Below, piece after piece: positions 9,566-17,711 of a stretch of DNA of 64,000 nucleotides (positions are counted from its first letter, which is position 1; every line of letters begins with the position of its first letter). The DNA is taken from positions 682,001-746,000 of the forward strand of contig JAPWJW010000005.1 in NCBI GenBank assembly GCA_028283825.1, read 5' to 3'. The stretch comes from Azospirillaceae bacterium. GTDB taxonomy: Bacteria > Pseudomonadota > Alphaproteobacteria > Azospirillales > Azospirillaceae. The position numbers and the translations under genes are program-made. The notes under the pieces were generated by a model. The model was not told where the DNA came from and searched no databases. It worked only from the letters and a program-made list of their open reading frames with translations.

Positions 9566-10450
9566 TTAGCTGAACACGATGGTCTTCTGGCCGCTGACCA
9601 GGATGCGGCGTTCGATGTGCCAGCGCACGGCGCGGGCCAGGACGGCGCATTCGATGTCGCGGCCGATGTCCACCAAATCTTCCGGCGTATGGGTGTGGTC
9701 CACGCGCTCGATGCCCTGTTCGATGATGGGGCCTTCGTCCAGGTCGGTGGTGACGTAGTGGGCGGTGGCGCCGATCAGCTTCACGCCCCGGCTGTGGGCC
9801 TGGTGATAGGGCTTAGCACCCTTGAAGCTGGGCAGGAAGGAATGGTGGATGTTGATGCAGCGGCCGGACAACTGCCCGCACAGGTCGGCCGACAGGATCT
9901 GCATGTAGCGCGCCAGCACCACCAGGTCCGCACCCGTCTGGCTGACGATGTCCATGAACGCCGCCTCCTGCGCCGCCTTGTCCCCCTTCAGGGGCAGGTG
10001 GTGGTAGGGAACGCCGCTCCATTCCACGAAGGACCGCATGTCGTCATGGTTGGAGATGACGGCCGGGATGTCGATGGGCAGGGAGCCGGAGCGGGCGCGG
10101 TGCAGCAGGTCGTAGAGGCAGTGGCCGAACTTGGACACGGCGATCACCACCTTGGGCTTCACCGTCATGTCCACCAGTTGCCAATCCATGCGGAAGCGGC
10201 GGGCGATCAGCTGGAAGCCCTGGCGCAGGCTTTCCAGGTCCGGGAAGCCGGGGCCGTCCGGGCGGAAGGCCGTGCGCATGGAAAAGCTGTCGGTCAGCGT
10301 GTCGTTGAAATGGTTGGATTCGGTGATCGAGGCGTCGTTGTCGGCCAGGTAGCTGGAGACGGCGGCCACCACGCCCTTAACGTCGGGACAGGTCAGGACC
10401 AGGACGTAATGGGTGTTGGCGGCGGGGCTCTTCTGCGACGTCACGGGCAC
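9566..10450 (-). CDS. purU: Formyltetrahydrofolate deformylase PurU
   Basis: 294 residues. An N-terminal ACT domain (YVLVLTCPDVKGVVAAVSSYL) precedes the formyltransferase-fold hydrolase domain. Catalytic markers are visible: CINIHHSFLPSFKGA with the conserved Asn and His, and TTDLDEGPIIEQ with the catalytic Asp. PurU hydrolyses 10-formyl-THF to formate and THF, feeding PurT and balancing the one-carbon pool. Single-gene unit; folD, acting on the same pool, lies 7 kb away. Confidence 0.95.
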   Translation of the reverse strand: MPVTSQKSPAANTHYVLVLTCPDVKGVVAAVSSYLADNDASITESNHFNDTLTDSFSMRTAFRPDGPGFPDLESLRQGFQLIARRFRMDWQLVDMTVKPKVVIAVSKFGHCLYDLLHRARSGSLPIDIPAVISNHDDMRSFVEWSGVPYHHLPLKGDKAAQEAAFMDIVSQTGADLVVLARYMQILSADLCGQLSGRCINIHHSFLPSFKGAKPYHQAHSRGVKLIGATAHYVTTDLDEGPIIEQGIERVDHTHTPEDLVDIGRDIECAVLARAVRWHIERRILVSGQKTIVFS

Positions 10451-10564
10451 TATTCCTTAAGCCAGGCAGGTTTGGTTTGGAAGGAAGTTACGCGGGTCTA
10501 GCATAAAGCGGACACGCGTCACAGCCCTGGCCCTGCGCATGGCGGGCATCCATCTCATACGCAC

Positions 10565-10725
10565 GGCCTTTGATCGTGACCACTCAAAGGCCCCCTCAGG
10601 CGCCGGGCGGCGGACATCCGTCCGCCTTGGCTGATCCTCGCTTTCCAGTCCGCTACGCTCCCCGGAAAGCTCCGGCGGCTGCGGTCGCAGCCTACAGCGG
10701 CACGAGTCAGAAACTCGTGCCGCTG
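10565..10725 (-). repeat. Structured intergenic repeat, copy A
   Basis: Full-length copy, read on the minus strand directly after the iclR stop codon. Order: outer hairpin CAGCGGCACGAG/CTCGTGCCGCTG, TAGG, hairpin GGCTGC-GACC-GCAGCC, GCCGGA, long arms GCTTTCC/GGAAAGC, GCCAAG, hairpin GGCGGAC-GGAT-GTCCGCC, CGCCCGGCG, CTGAGG, final hairpin GGCCTTTGA/TCAAAGGCC. It fills most of the 278 bp between iclR and purU. Related copies lie at 14318, 15166, 51580 and 55561. Confidence 0.88.
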
Positions 10726-10728
10726 GCA

Positions 10729-11550
10729 TCAGGCCCGTTCCGTGAGGTCGTGCGCGATCTGGCCGGCCGTAGCCTGCAACAGGGCGATGGTGTCGGCCAG
10801 GGGCGTGGTCAGGGGTGTGTGCTGGACGAAGGGCACGGTCAGGGCCGCCACCGCCGCCCCGCCGCTGACCACCGGCACCGACAGGTCCATGACGCCCATG
10901 ACGTAGTCGCTGGCCGCCTGCTCATACCCTTGCTCCCGCACCTGGGCGGCACGCTCGGCGAAGGGGGCGACGCGGGGCGCGCCCACCGCCTGGTCCAGCA
11001 TGCGCCGCCAGGCCGCCTGCACCTGCGGCGGCTGAAAGGCGTACAGCACCATGCCGGATGTCGCCTCCACCAGGCTGCGGTGATAGCCGGGCCGGACGGA
11101 GAAGCCCAAATGGCCCGGGTTCTCGATGCGCGCCACCACCACCATCTGTTCATCCGATGCCACCGCCAGGTGGCAGGACTGGCCGATGGCCAGGGTCAGG
11201 TCGCGCATGCGGGGCAGCGCCGCCTCCAGCAGGGTGCGCACCGGTGCCCGCGCCATGCCCAGGGTGAACAGCTTGTTGGTCAGCTCATAGCCATCGGCGC
11301 CGGACGCGGGCGCGATGTAGCCCTTGAACTCCAGCACTTGGATCATGCGGAACAACTCACTGACCGAGCGCCGGAGGCGGCCGGAGATTTGCGACGGCGT
11401 CATGGGGGCGCCATGGGCCGCCAGCAGTTCCAGGATATCCAGGCCCTTTTCCAGCGCGGGCGCCCGGTATTTGCGCACCGCTTCCGTCTCGTCCACTTGG
11501 GCGTCGAGCGCGTCCAGGTCGGCCAGGCTGTCGTCGGGGGCGGTGGTCAT
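10729..11550 (-). CDS. IclR family transcriptional regulator of the fucose-type locus
   Basis: 273 residues. The winged helix-turn-helix (ALEKGLDILELLAAHGAPMTPSQISGRL, then SELFRMIQVLEFKGYI) is followed by an IclR effector domain (LPRMRDLTLAIGQSCHLAV, VEATSGMVLYAF, YVMGVMDLSVPV). The ATG at 11550 is chosen because everything upstream lacks homology. It is transcribed away from the aldose dehydrogenase across a 133-bp divergent promoter region, the usual layout for an IclR regulator of a sugar catabolic operon; the C. jejuni fucose locus also carries an IclR gene. The effector is likely the sugar or a keto-deoxy acid (inference). Confidence 0.88.
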   Translation of the reverse strand: MTTAPDDSLADLDALDAQVDETEAVRKYRAPALEKGLDILELLAAHGAPMTPSQISGRLRRSVSELFRMIQVLEFKGYIAPASGADGYELTNKLFTLGMARAPVRTLLEAALPRMRDLTLAIGQSCHLAVASDEQMVVVARIENPGHLGFSVRPGYHRSLVEATSGMVLYAFQPPQVQAAWRRMLDQAVGAPRVAPFAERAAQVREQGYEQAASDYVMGVMDLSVPVVSGGAAVAALTVPFVQHTPLTTPLADTIALLQATAGQIAHDLTERA

Positions 11551-11627
11551 GGGCTTATCCAACCGGTGGGGTGCTGGGCATGTCGTCACATGCCATTGGG
11601 GGACGGCCTCAGGCAAGTGCGTGTGGC

Positions 11628-11678
11628 TTGACAGCGACGCCTGGTGGTACGATTTTATATACGGAAGACGATTTCGCA
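11628..11678 (+). promoter_or_regulatory. Putative promoter/operator of the fucose-type operon
   Basis: TTGACA at 11628-11633 is followed 17 bp later by GATTTTATAT, a weak -10. Overlapping AT-rich repeats CGATTTTATATACG and GCATATGAATGAAAATCG contain inverted CGATTTT/AAAATCG arms that could bind the IclR protein. Related AT-rich words occur upstream of fucP at 17566-17600. Confidence 0.45.
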
Positions 11679-11683
11679 TATGA

Positions 11684-12772
11684 ATGAAAATCGCCCACAT
11701 CCGGGAGAGGCCGATCCTGACCGTATCCGCACCCTTCGTGCCCCAATGCCCGCCTGTGCCCGCCTTGGGCTTCGGCGCCGCGGCCATCGGCAACCTGTAC
11801 CAGCCGGTGGCGGAGGGCGATGCCCGTGCCGCCGTGGCCGCCGCCGTGGCGGCCGGCATCCGCTATATCGACACGGCACCGCATTACGGCTTCGGTCTCA
11901 GCGAAAGCCGACTGGGGGCGGTGCTGGCGGAACTGGATCCGGCGGCGGAACTGCTGCTGTCCACCAAGGTGGGCCGGGTGCTGGAACCGCTGGCGGACGC
12001 GGACAAGGCGGCGGTGCGCTACGGCTTCGCCAACGCCGCGCCGTTTCAGCCGGTGTTCGACTACAGCTATGACGGCGTCATGCGCTCGTATGAGGATAGC
12101 CGGCGGCGCCTGCGCCGCGACCGCATCGACATCCTGTTGGCCCATGATCTGGGCACCGTCACCCACGGGGCCGCGCACGACCACCATTTCCGCCAATTCC
12201 TGAACGGCGGCTATCGCGCCATGCGCACTTTACGCGACAGCGGGGCGGTGGGCGCCATCGGTTTGGGTGTGAATGAGTGGCAGGTGTGCGCGCAGGCCCT
12301 GGGCCATGTCGACCTCGATGTCGTGCTGCTGGCCGGCCGCTATACCCTGCTGGAACAGGCACCGCTGGATGGGTTCTTCGATTTGTGCGCCGCGCGCGGC
12401 GTGCGCGTCATCATTGGCGGCCCCTACAACTCCGGCATCCTGGTCAACGGCACGCGGGGGAACGCCCCGCTGCACTACAATTACGAACCCGCACCGCCGG
12501 CCATCATCGACCGGGTGCGCCGGCTGGAGGCCGCGTGCGATGCCTTCAACGTGCCCCTGGCCGCCGCGGCCCTGCAATTCCCCCTGGCCCATCCGGTGGT
12601 GGCTGGTGTCATCCCCGGCATGGCCGACGCCGGCCAGGTGGTGCAGACCCGCGCCCTGATGGACACGCCCATTCCGGCCGACCTGTGGCATGCCTTGCGG
12701 GCCGAGGGCCTGCTGCACCCGGCCGCCCCCACGCCCGATCCGCAATCCTCCACCCCCGGCAAAGTCGCATGA
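11684..12772 (+). CDS. Aldo/keto reductase: L-fucose (D-threo-aldose) 1-dehydrogenase
   Basis: 362 residues, TIM-barrel aldo/keto reductase. The catalytic tetrad is present as D63 and Y68 (YIDTAPHYGFGLSE), K95 (STKVGRVL) and H154 (LLAHDLG). The C-terminal GGPYNSGIL and AALQFPLAHPVVAGVIPG segments match the D-threo-aldose/L-fucose dehydrogenase branch. It would oxidise L-fucose, or a stereochemically similar pentose, to the 1,5-lactone with NAD(P). Start ATG 11684 is the first in frame; a GTG at residue 19 is possible, since the Shine-Dalgarno is weak. First gene of a three-gene overlapping run; its stop overlaps the next ATG (ATGA). Confidence 0.82.
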   Translation: MKIAHIRERPILTVSAPFVPQCPPVPALGFGAAAIGNLYQPVAEGDARAAVAAAVAAGIRYIDTAPHYGFGLSESRLGAVLAELDPAAELLLSTKVGRVLEPLADADKAAVRYGFANAAPFQPVFDYSYDGVMRSYEDSRRRLRRDRIDILLAHDLGTVTHGAAHDHHFRQFLNGGYRAMRTLRDSGAVGAIGLGVNEWQVCAQALGHVDLDVVLLAGRYTLLEQAPLDGFFDLCAARGVRVIIGGPYNSGILVNGTRGNAPLHYNYEPAPPAIIDRVRRLEAACDAFNVPLAAAALQFPLAHPVVAGVIPGMADAGQVVQTRALMDTPIPADLWHALRAEGLLHPAAPTPDPQSSTPGKVA

Positions 12773-13086
12773 GCACACCCATCTCCCCCCTCATCCTGCT
12801 GCACCCGGACGACAACGTCCTGGTGGTCCGCGCCGCCGTCCATGCCGGCGACCACCTGGACATCGACGGGGTGGCCTTCACCGCCGCCCAGGACGTGACC
12901 GTGGGCCACAAGCTGGCCCGCCGCGCCATGGCCCCGGGCGACAAGGTGCTGAAGTACGGCGCGCCCATCGGGTCCATGACCAGTGAGGTGGCACTGGGCG
13001 GCCATGTCCACATGCACAACATGAAAAGCGATTACATCGCCAGCCACACACGACAGGTGGTTGGCGGAAATGAGGGGAGCCACTGA
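12769..13086 (+). CDS. UxaA family dehydratase, N-terminal (SAF) subunit
   Basis: 105 residues forming a SAF domain: VLVVRAAVHAGD, VTVGHKLARRAMAPGDKV, and GGHVHMHNMKSDY at the end. In altronate/galactarate dehydratases this is the N-terminal domain; here, as in the split Cj0482/Cj0483 pair of the Campylobacter fucose locus, it is a separate protein. Expected to assemble with the large subunit encoded 1 bp downstream. Proposed reaction: dehydration of L-fuconate to 2-keto-3-deoxy-L-fuconate. The substrate is inferred from neighbours. Confidence 0.85.
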   Translation: MSTPISPLILLHPDDNVLVVRAAVHAGDHLDIDGVAFTAAQDVTVGHKLARRAMAPGDKVLKYGAPIGSMTSEVALGGHVHMHNMKSDYIASHTRQVVGGNEGSH

Positions 13087-13087
13087 C

Positions 13088-14290
13088 ATGCGCGGGTTTC
13101 TTAGGAGCGATGGGCGCAAGGGCATCCGCAACGTCGTCGTCGTGGCCTATCTGGTGGAATGCGCCCACCATGTGGCGCGCCGCATCGTCACGCTCAGCGA
13201 TGACATGGACGTGCACCTGATCGGCTTCCCCGGCTGTTATCCCAACACCTACGCCTTCCAGATCATGACCAGGCTGTGCACCCATCCCAATGTGGGCGGC
13301 GTGCTGCTGGTGTCGCTGGGCTGCGAAAGCTTCAACCGCGAGGCCTTGCGCCAGGCGGTGGCGGAAAGCGGCCGGCCGGTGGAAACGCTGGTGATCCAGC
13401 AGGCCGGCGGCACCAAGGCCACCATCGAGGCCGGGCGCCAGGCGGTGGATCGGCTGAAGGCCATCGCCGCCCAGACACCGGTGGTGGAACTGGCGCGGCA
13501 TGAACTGGTGGTCGGCACCATCTGCGGCGGTTCGGACGGCACCAGCGGCATCACCGCCAACCCGGCGGTGGGCCGTTGCTTCGACTGGCTGGTGGAGGCG
13601 GGGGCCGCCTGCATCTTCGAGGAGACCGGCGAACTGGTGGGGTGTGAGCGCATCATGTCCGACCGCGCCGTGACCCCGGAGCTGGGGGTGGAGATCGAGG
13701 CCTGCGTGCAGAAGGCGGAACGCTACTACACCATCATGGGTTTCGGCAGTTTCGCCCCCGGCAATGCGGAAGGCGGCCTGACCACCCAGGAAGAGAAATC
13801 CATGGGCGCCTATTCCAAATCAGGATCCTCGCCCATCAGCGGCCTGATCAAGCCGGGCGACATCCCGCCGTCGGGGGGGCTGTACCTGATGGACGTGGTG
13901 CCGGATGGGGAGCCGCGCTTCGGCTTCCCCAATATCTCCGACAATGCGGAGATCGTGGAACTGATCGCGTCGGGCTGCCACGTCATCCTGTTCACCACCG
14001 GGCGCGGTTCCGTCGTCGGCTCCGCCATCTCCCCCGTCATCAAGGTGTGCGCCAACCCCGAGACGTATGCCCGCCTGTCGGAGGACATGGACGTCAACGC
14101 CGGCCGCATCCTGGAGGGCCGGGCCACCCTGGATGAGGTGGGGGCGGAGATCCTGGCGTGCGTTGAGGCGGCGGCATCGGGCGAGCGCACGGTGTCGGAG
14201 GCCCTGGGCCACCAGGAATTCATCCTGACCTACAAATCGTTCGAGCCGGTGGGCCCCGCCTGCCTGCCCGTCCGTGGCCGCGCCGCCTGA
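13088..14290 (+). CDS. UxaA family dehydratase, large catalytic subunit
   Basis: 400 residues, the C-terminal part of the altronate/galactarate dehydratase family. Seen: GFLRSDGRKGIRNVV, GFPGCYPN, VSLGCESFN, GTICGGSDGTSGITANPAVG, FEETGELVGCE, and ILFTTGRGSVVGSAISPVIKVCANP. The conserved Cys and His residues fit an iron-dependent sugar-acid dehydratase. Together with the SAF subunit it replaces the enolase-superfamily FucD used in the Xanthomonas fucose pathway. The start at 13088 follows GAGGGGAG; an earlier ATG at 13061 lies inside the previous gene. Repeat copy B begins 27 bp after the stop. Confidence 0.88.
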   Translation: MRGFLRSDGRKGIRNVVVVAYLVECAHHVARRIVTLSDDMDVHLIGFPGCYPNTYAFQIMTRLCTHPNVGGVLLVSLGCESFNREALRQAVAESGRPVETLVIQQAGGTKATIEAGRQAVDRLKAIAAQTPVVELARHELVVGTICGGSDGTSGITANPAVGRCFDWLVEAGAACIFEETGELVGCERIMSDRAVTPELGVEIEACVQKAERYYTIMGFGSFAPGNAEGGLTTQEEKSMGAYSKSGSSPISGLIKPGDIPPSGGLYLMDVVPDGEPRFGFPNISDNAEIVELIASGCHVILFTTGRGSVVGSAISPVIKVCANPETYARLSEDMDVNAGRILEGRATLDEVGAEILACVEAAASGERTVSEALGHQEFILTYKSFEPVGPACLPVRGRAA

Positions 14291-14317
14291 TTGGCGCCAC
14301 GGAAGTTTGTTTTTGAC

Positions 14318-14414
14318 TAGGCCCCGACCGGGGCCGCCGGAGATTTCCGGGTAACGCATTGGACTGGAAATCGAGGATAGCCAAGGGACCGGACGGTCCC
14401 GCCGGCGCCTGAGG
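14318..14414 (+). repeat. Structured intergenic repeat, copy B (truncated)
   Basis: Lacks the first and last hairpins. Retained: TAGG, GGCCCC-GACC-GGGGCC, GCCGGA, GATTTCC/GGAAATC, GCCAAG, GGGACC-GGAC-GGTCCC, then CCGGCGCCTGAGG. It lies in the 138-bp gap between the dehydratase and the SDR gene, ending 14 bp before the SDR start. Confidence 0.85.
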
Positions 14415-14428
14415 AACAAGGAAAAGAT

Positions 14429-15157
14429 ATGCAACGGTTGGCAGGAAAGAAGGCGTTGGTGACGGCGGCGGCCCAGGGCATCGGCCGGGCGACGGCGGAA
14501 CTGTTCGCGCGTGAAGGCGCCACGGTCTATGCGACCGACATCAATGTCGGGCTGCTGGCGGAGGTGGAGGGGTGTGAGCATCGCCGCCTGGACGTGCTGA
14601 AGGACGACCAGGTGGCGGCCCTGGCGGAGGAGATCGGCACCATCGACGTGCTGTTCAACTGCGCCGGTTTCGTCCATGCCGGCACCATCCTGGACTGTGA
14701 TGCCGCCGCCTGGGATTTCTCGCTGGATCTGAACGTCACCGCCATGGTGCGCACCATCCGCGCCTTCCTGCCCGGCATGCTGGAGGCGGGGCGGGGCAGC
14801 ATCATCAACATGTCGTCGGTCGCCAGTTCCATCAAGGGCGTGCCCAACCGCTTCGCCTATGGCGCCACCAAGGCCGCGGTCATCGGCCTGACCCGCTCCG
14901 TCGCCGCCGACTTCGTGGGCCGGGGCGTGCGCTGCAACGCCATCTGCCCCGGCACGGTGCAGACCCCCTCGCTGGACGAACGCCTGGCCGCCACCGGCGA
15001 CTATGCCGCCGCCCAAGCCGCCTTCGTCGCCCGCCAGCCCATGGGCCGCCTGGGCAAGGCGGAAGAGATCGCCGAACTGGCGCTGTACCTGGCCAGCGAC
15101 GTCTCCGCCTTCAGCACCGGCACCATCAACGTCATCGACGGCGGCTGGACGGCATGA
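14429..15157 (+). CDS. SDR oxidoreductase, 2-keto-3-deoxy-L-fuconate dehydrogenase type
   Basis: 242 residues, classical SDR. Cofactor motif TAAAQGIGRA (residues 12-21), NCAG at 77-80, and catalytic S130, Y144, K148 (YGATK). An acidic residue after beta-2 (ATDIN) points to NAD. The sequence closely follows human DHRS6/BDH2 in several blocks (FVHAGTILDC, NMSSVASSIKGVPNR, CPGTVQTPSL), the branch that includes Xanthomonas 2-keto-3-deoxy-L-fuconate dehydrogenase. It should oxidise the C4 hydroxyl to give 2,4-diketo-3-deoxy-L-fuconate. Ribosome site AAGGAAAAG. Confidence 0.87.
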   Translation: MQRLAGKKALVTAAAQGIGRATAELFAREGATVYATDINVGLLAEVEGCEHRRLDVLKDDQVAALAEEIGTIDVLFNCAGFVHAGTILDCDAAAWDFSLDLNVTAMVRTIRAFLPGMLEAGRGSIINMSSVASSIKGVPNRFAYGATKAAVIGLTRSVAADFVGRGVRCNAICPGTVQTPSLDERLAATGDYAAAQAAFVARQPMGRLGKAEEIAELALYLASDVSAFSTGTINVIDGGWTA

Positions 15158-15165
15158 ATACGCGC

Positions 15166-15319
15166 GACCGTTGATCGTGACCGATCAACGGTCCCCTCAG
15201 ACGCCGGGCGCCGGCATCCGCCGGCTTGGCTTCCTCCCTTTGTCGTCCGCGTCGCTCCCCACAAAGGTCCGGCGGCCCCGGTCGGGGCCTACGGTTGCTT
15301 GAGCGATTGCTCAAGCAAC
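15166..15319 (-). repeat. Structured intergenic repeat, copy C
   Basis: Full-length copy on the minus strand, starting 3 bp after the fuconolactonase stop and reaching to within 9 bp of the convergent SDR stop. Hairpins: GTTGCTTGAGC/GCTCAAGCAAC, GGCCCC-GACC-GGGGCC, CCTTTGT/ACAAAGG, GCCGGC-GGAT-GCCGGC and GACCGTTGATC/GATCAACGGTC. The first hairpin differs completely in sequence from copies A, D and E yet is still a perfect stem. Confidence 0.88.
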
Positions 15320-15321
15320 GA

Positions 15322-16140
15322 TCACAATCGATAAAAGCGCCGGGCGGTCCCTTCGAAGATCGCCCGGCTCGCTTCACTTCCGGCGGCAGCTATCAGGTCG
15401 TGCGCCATGGCCAGCCAGCCGGCATAGTCGCCGGCCAGGTTCACCACCGGCCAGTCGCTGCCCCACATCAGGCGGCCGGGGCCGAAGGCGGCCAGCAACA
15501 CCTCGACATAAGGCGCCAGGGATTCCCGCGTGGGGTTGGGGCCGGCCTCGGTCAGCAGGCCGGACAGCTTGGCGTGCACCTGGGGCAATGCTGCCAGTTC
15601 GCGCATCCAGCCCGCCCATTGCGTGATCTCGCCCTGGGCGATCAGCGGCTTGGCGCCATGGTCGATGACCAGGGGCAGGTCCGGGTGCCGGCGCGCGAAG
15701 TCCAGCAGTGCCGGCAGGTGGCCGGGCAGGACCAGGGCGTCGAAGGTCAGGCCGTGCGCCACCATGGCGCGGGCGCCCCGGTCCACCGCCGGATCGGCGA
15801 TCCAGTCCACCGGCAGGGACTGCAGCATGGGGCGCAGGCCGCGCATCTCGGGACGGGCCGCCAGGGTGGCGATGCGGTCGGGCGCGGTCGGCGCCTTCAG
15901 GTCGGCCCAGCCCACCACGCCCAGGACGAAGGGATGGGCGTCGGCTTCCGCCAGCAGGAAGTCGGTGTCCTCGTCGCAAGGCTGGGACTGCACCAGCACG
16001 CTGCCGGCAACGCCCAGGGGACGGGCCAGGGCCGCCAGCTCATCCACGTCGTGGTCGCGGTGGAGGACGGCCAGATCTGGCGTGGGCCAGGCGCAGCCAT
16101 GGCGGCCCAGGCGCCAGACGTGCTGGTGCGCGTCGATCAT
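15322..16140 (-). CDS. Amidohydrolase 2 family L-fuconolactonase
   Basis: 272 residues, TIM-barrel amidohydrolase of the fuconolactonase/PDC-hydrolase group. Active-site markers: H5 and H7 (DAHQHVW), H161 (VIDHGAKP), D229 (GSDWPV). It would hydrolyse L-fucono-lactone, the product of the aldose dehydrogenase, to L-fuconate. It follows fucP by 4 bp on the same strand, so the two form an operon convergent with the dehydrogenase/dehydratase/SDR operon. Confidence 0.87.
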   Translation of the reverse strand: MIDAHQHVWRLGRHGCAWPTPDLAVLHRDHDVDELAALARPLGVAGSVLVQSQPCDEDTDFLLAEADAHPFVLGVVGWADLKAPTAPDRIATLAARPEMRGLRPMLQSLPVDWIADPAVDRGARAMVAHGLTFDALVLPGHLPALLDFARRHPDLPLVIDHGAKPLIAQGEITQWAGWMRELAALPQVHAKLSGLLTEAGPNPTRESLAPYVEVLLAAFGPGRLMWGSDWPVVNLAGDYAGWLAMAHDLIAAAGSEASRAIFEGTARRFYRL

Positions 16141-16144
16141 GGGC

Positions 16145-17509
16145 TCAGTGCCCGGTGGCGATGGGCGTCAGGCGGGCGGCAGGCTCCGTGGCCGGGACGG
16201 CCACCTTGCGGCCGGCCAGGCTGAAGGCGCCGACCACGGCGAAGCACAGGCCCGGCACCAGCATGGCGATGGCGATGGAGGTGAAGTCCGACACCTGGCC
16301 CATGACCACCGGCACCGCGGCCCCGCCGATGACCGACATGACCAGCCACGACGATCCGATCTTGGTCAGCGGCCCCAGGCCACGCAGGGACACGGCGAAG
16401 ATGGTGGGGAACATGATGGACATGAAGAAGCTGGTGGCGATCATGGCGCCCAGGCCCAGCCAGCCGCCACCGAAGGCGCCGACTACGCATAGCACCACGT
16501 TGATGGCGGCGAACAAGCCCATCAGCCGTTCCGCCGCCACCCGGCCCATCAGGGCGGTGCCGGCGAAACGGCCGGCCATGAAGCCCACCAGCGACAGGGT
16601 CAGGTAGAAGGCGGCCGTTCTCTCATCCGTGCCGGGCACGCCGTGCTGGGCATAGCGGATCAGGAAGCTCCACACCCCCACCTGGGCGCCGACATAGAAG
16701 AACTGCGCCACCACGCCGAACAGGAAATGGCGGTGGCGCAGCAGGCGCCGCACACTGCCGCCCCCAATTGGGCCGCCCGCTGTCGTCGCCACCTCCGTCC
16801 GGTCCTCATGCCCGTCGCTCAGGCGCGGGAAACGCACGGCCAGCACCACCAGGGCCCATAGCAGCACCAGCAAGCCGAGGATGAGGTAGGAGGACTGGGC
16901 CGCCATCGCCTCGGTATCACGGAAGCGGGCCAGGGCGTCGGGTGACAGGGCGGCGATTTGCGTCGGCGTGTATTCCACGCCGGACAGGATGAACTGCCGG
17001 CCCACCAGCACGCCGGTGATGGCGCCCAGCGGGTTGAAGGCCTGCGCCAGGTTCAGCCGGCGTTCAGCCCCCGACGGGTCGCCCAGCACGGTCATCAGCG
17101 GGTTGGCGGAGGTCTCCAGGAAGGCCAGGCCGCTGGCGATGACGAACAGGGCGCCCAGGAAGGCGCTGTAGGCCCTGAGTTCGGCTGCCGGATAGAACAG
17201 CAGGGCGCCGGCACCGTATAGGCAGAGGCCCAAGACGATGGCGGCCTTGTAGCCGAAGCGCCGGGCGAACAGGGCGGCCGGGACCGCGCAGAAGAAATAA
17301 CCCAGGTAGAAGGCGGATTGCACCAGGCCCGACTGCCAGTCCTTCAGGTCGAAGGCCTTGCGGAACTGCGCCACCAGCACGTCGTTCAGGTTGTTGGCCA
17401 CGCCCCACAGGAAGAACAGGCTGACGATCAGGATGATGGGCACGGTCCAACGGCCAGCGGCGTGGCCGGGTGCGGCTTGGTGCTTCGGATCTGGATGACC
17501 GTCCGACAT
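16145..17509 (-). CDS. fucP: FucP-type MFS L-fucose/proton symporter
   Basis: 454 residues, 12 predicted helices. The FHS-family hallmarks are present: LFFLWGVANNLNDVLVAQFRKAF in helix 1, SAFYLGYFFCAVPAALFARRFGYK, ETSANPLMTVLG and RLNLAQAFNPLGAITGV. E. coli FucP uses an Asp and a Glu in the core; N-terminal NLND and ETSANP fit. Start ATG 17509 sits behind GGGAGGGG; the longer frame to 17590 has no ribosome site. It supplies the sugar to the surrounding pathway. Confidence 0.9.
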   Translation of the reverse strand: MSDGHPDPKHQAAPGHAAGRWTVPIILIVSLFFLWGVANNLNDVLVAQFRKAFDLKDWQSGLVQSAFYLGYFFCAVPAALFARRFGYKAAIVLGLCLYGAGALLFYPAAELRAYSAFLGALFVIASGLAFLETSANPLMTVLGDPSGAERRLNLAQAFNPLGAITGVLVGRQFILSGVEYTPTQIAALSPDALARFRDTEAMAAQSSYLILGLLVLLWALVVLAVRFPRLSDGHEDRTEVATTAGGPIGGGSVRRLLRHRHFLFGVVAQFFYVGAQVGVWSFLIRYAQHGVPGTDERTAAFYLTLSLVGFMAGRFAGTALMGRVAAERLMGLFAAINVVLCVVGAFGGGWLGLGAMIATSFFMSIMFPTIFAVSLRGLGPLTKIGSSWLVMSVIGGAAVPVVMGQVSDFTSIAIAMLVPGLCFAVVGAFSLAGRKVAVPATEPAARLTPIATGH

Positions 17510-17565
17510 GTCCCCTCCCAGGGTATTTTTATGGCCGGTATGCGGACCGGCTGCGGCGACAAGCA

Positions 17566-17600
17566 CATCAAATATGAATTTATACGTCAAATATAAAAAC
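17566..17600. promoter_or_regulatory. AT-rich inverted repeats upstream of fucP, candidate IclR site
   Basis: TTTATA-N7-TATAAA at 17579-17597, preceded by AAATATGAATTT. It shares ATATGAAT and TTTATA(TA)CG words with the promoter region of the divergent aldose dehydrogenase (11651-11678). It is strikingly AT-rich for this genome. Confidence 0.4.
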
Positions 17601-17711
17601 GCATCCGGTCCGCATCAGCGTGGCATTGTCACAGGCCCGCTTGGCGGCGCGGGTGCCTGTCGTTAATGTCCGCCCGGTTTCAAAAGTTGCCGAAAAGCGT
17701 GGGGACGGATC

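Noticed and set aside
10570-11631. Plus-strand open frame across repeat copy A and the iclR gene
   Set aside because: Antisense to a well-supported IclR regulator and runs through the structured repeat.
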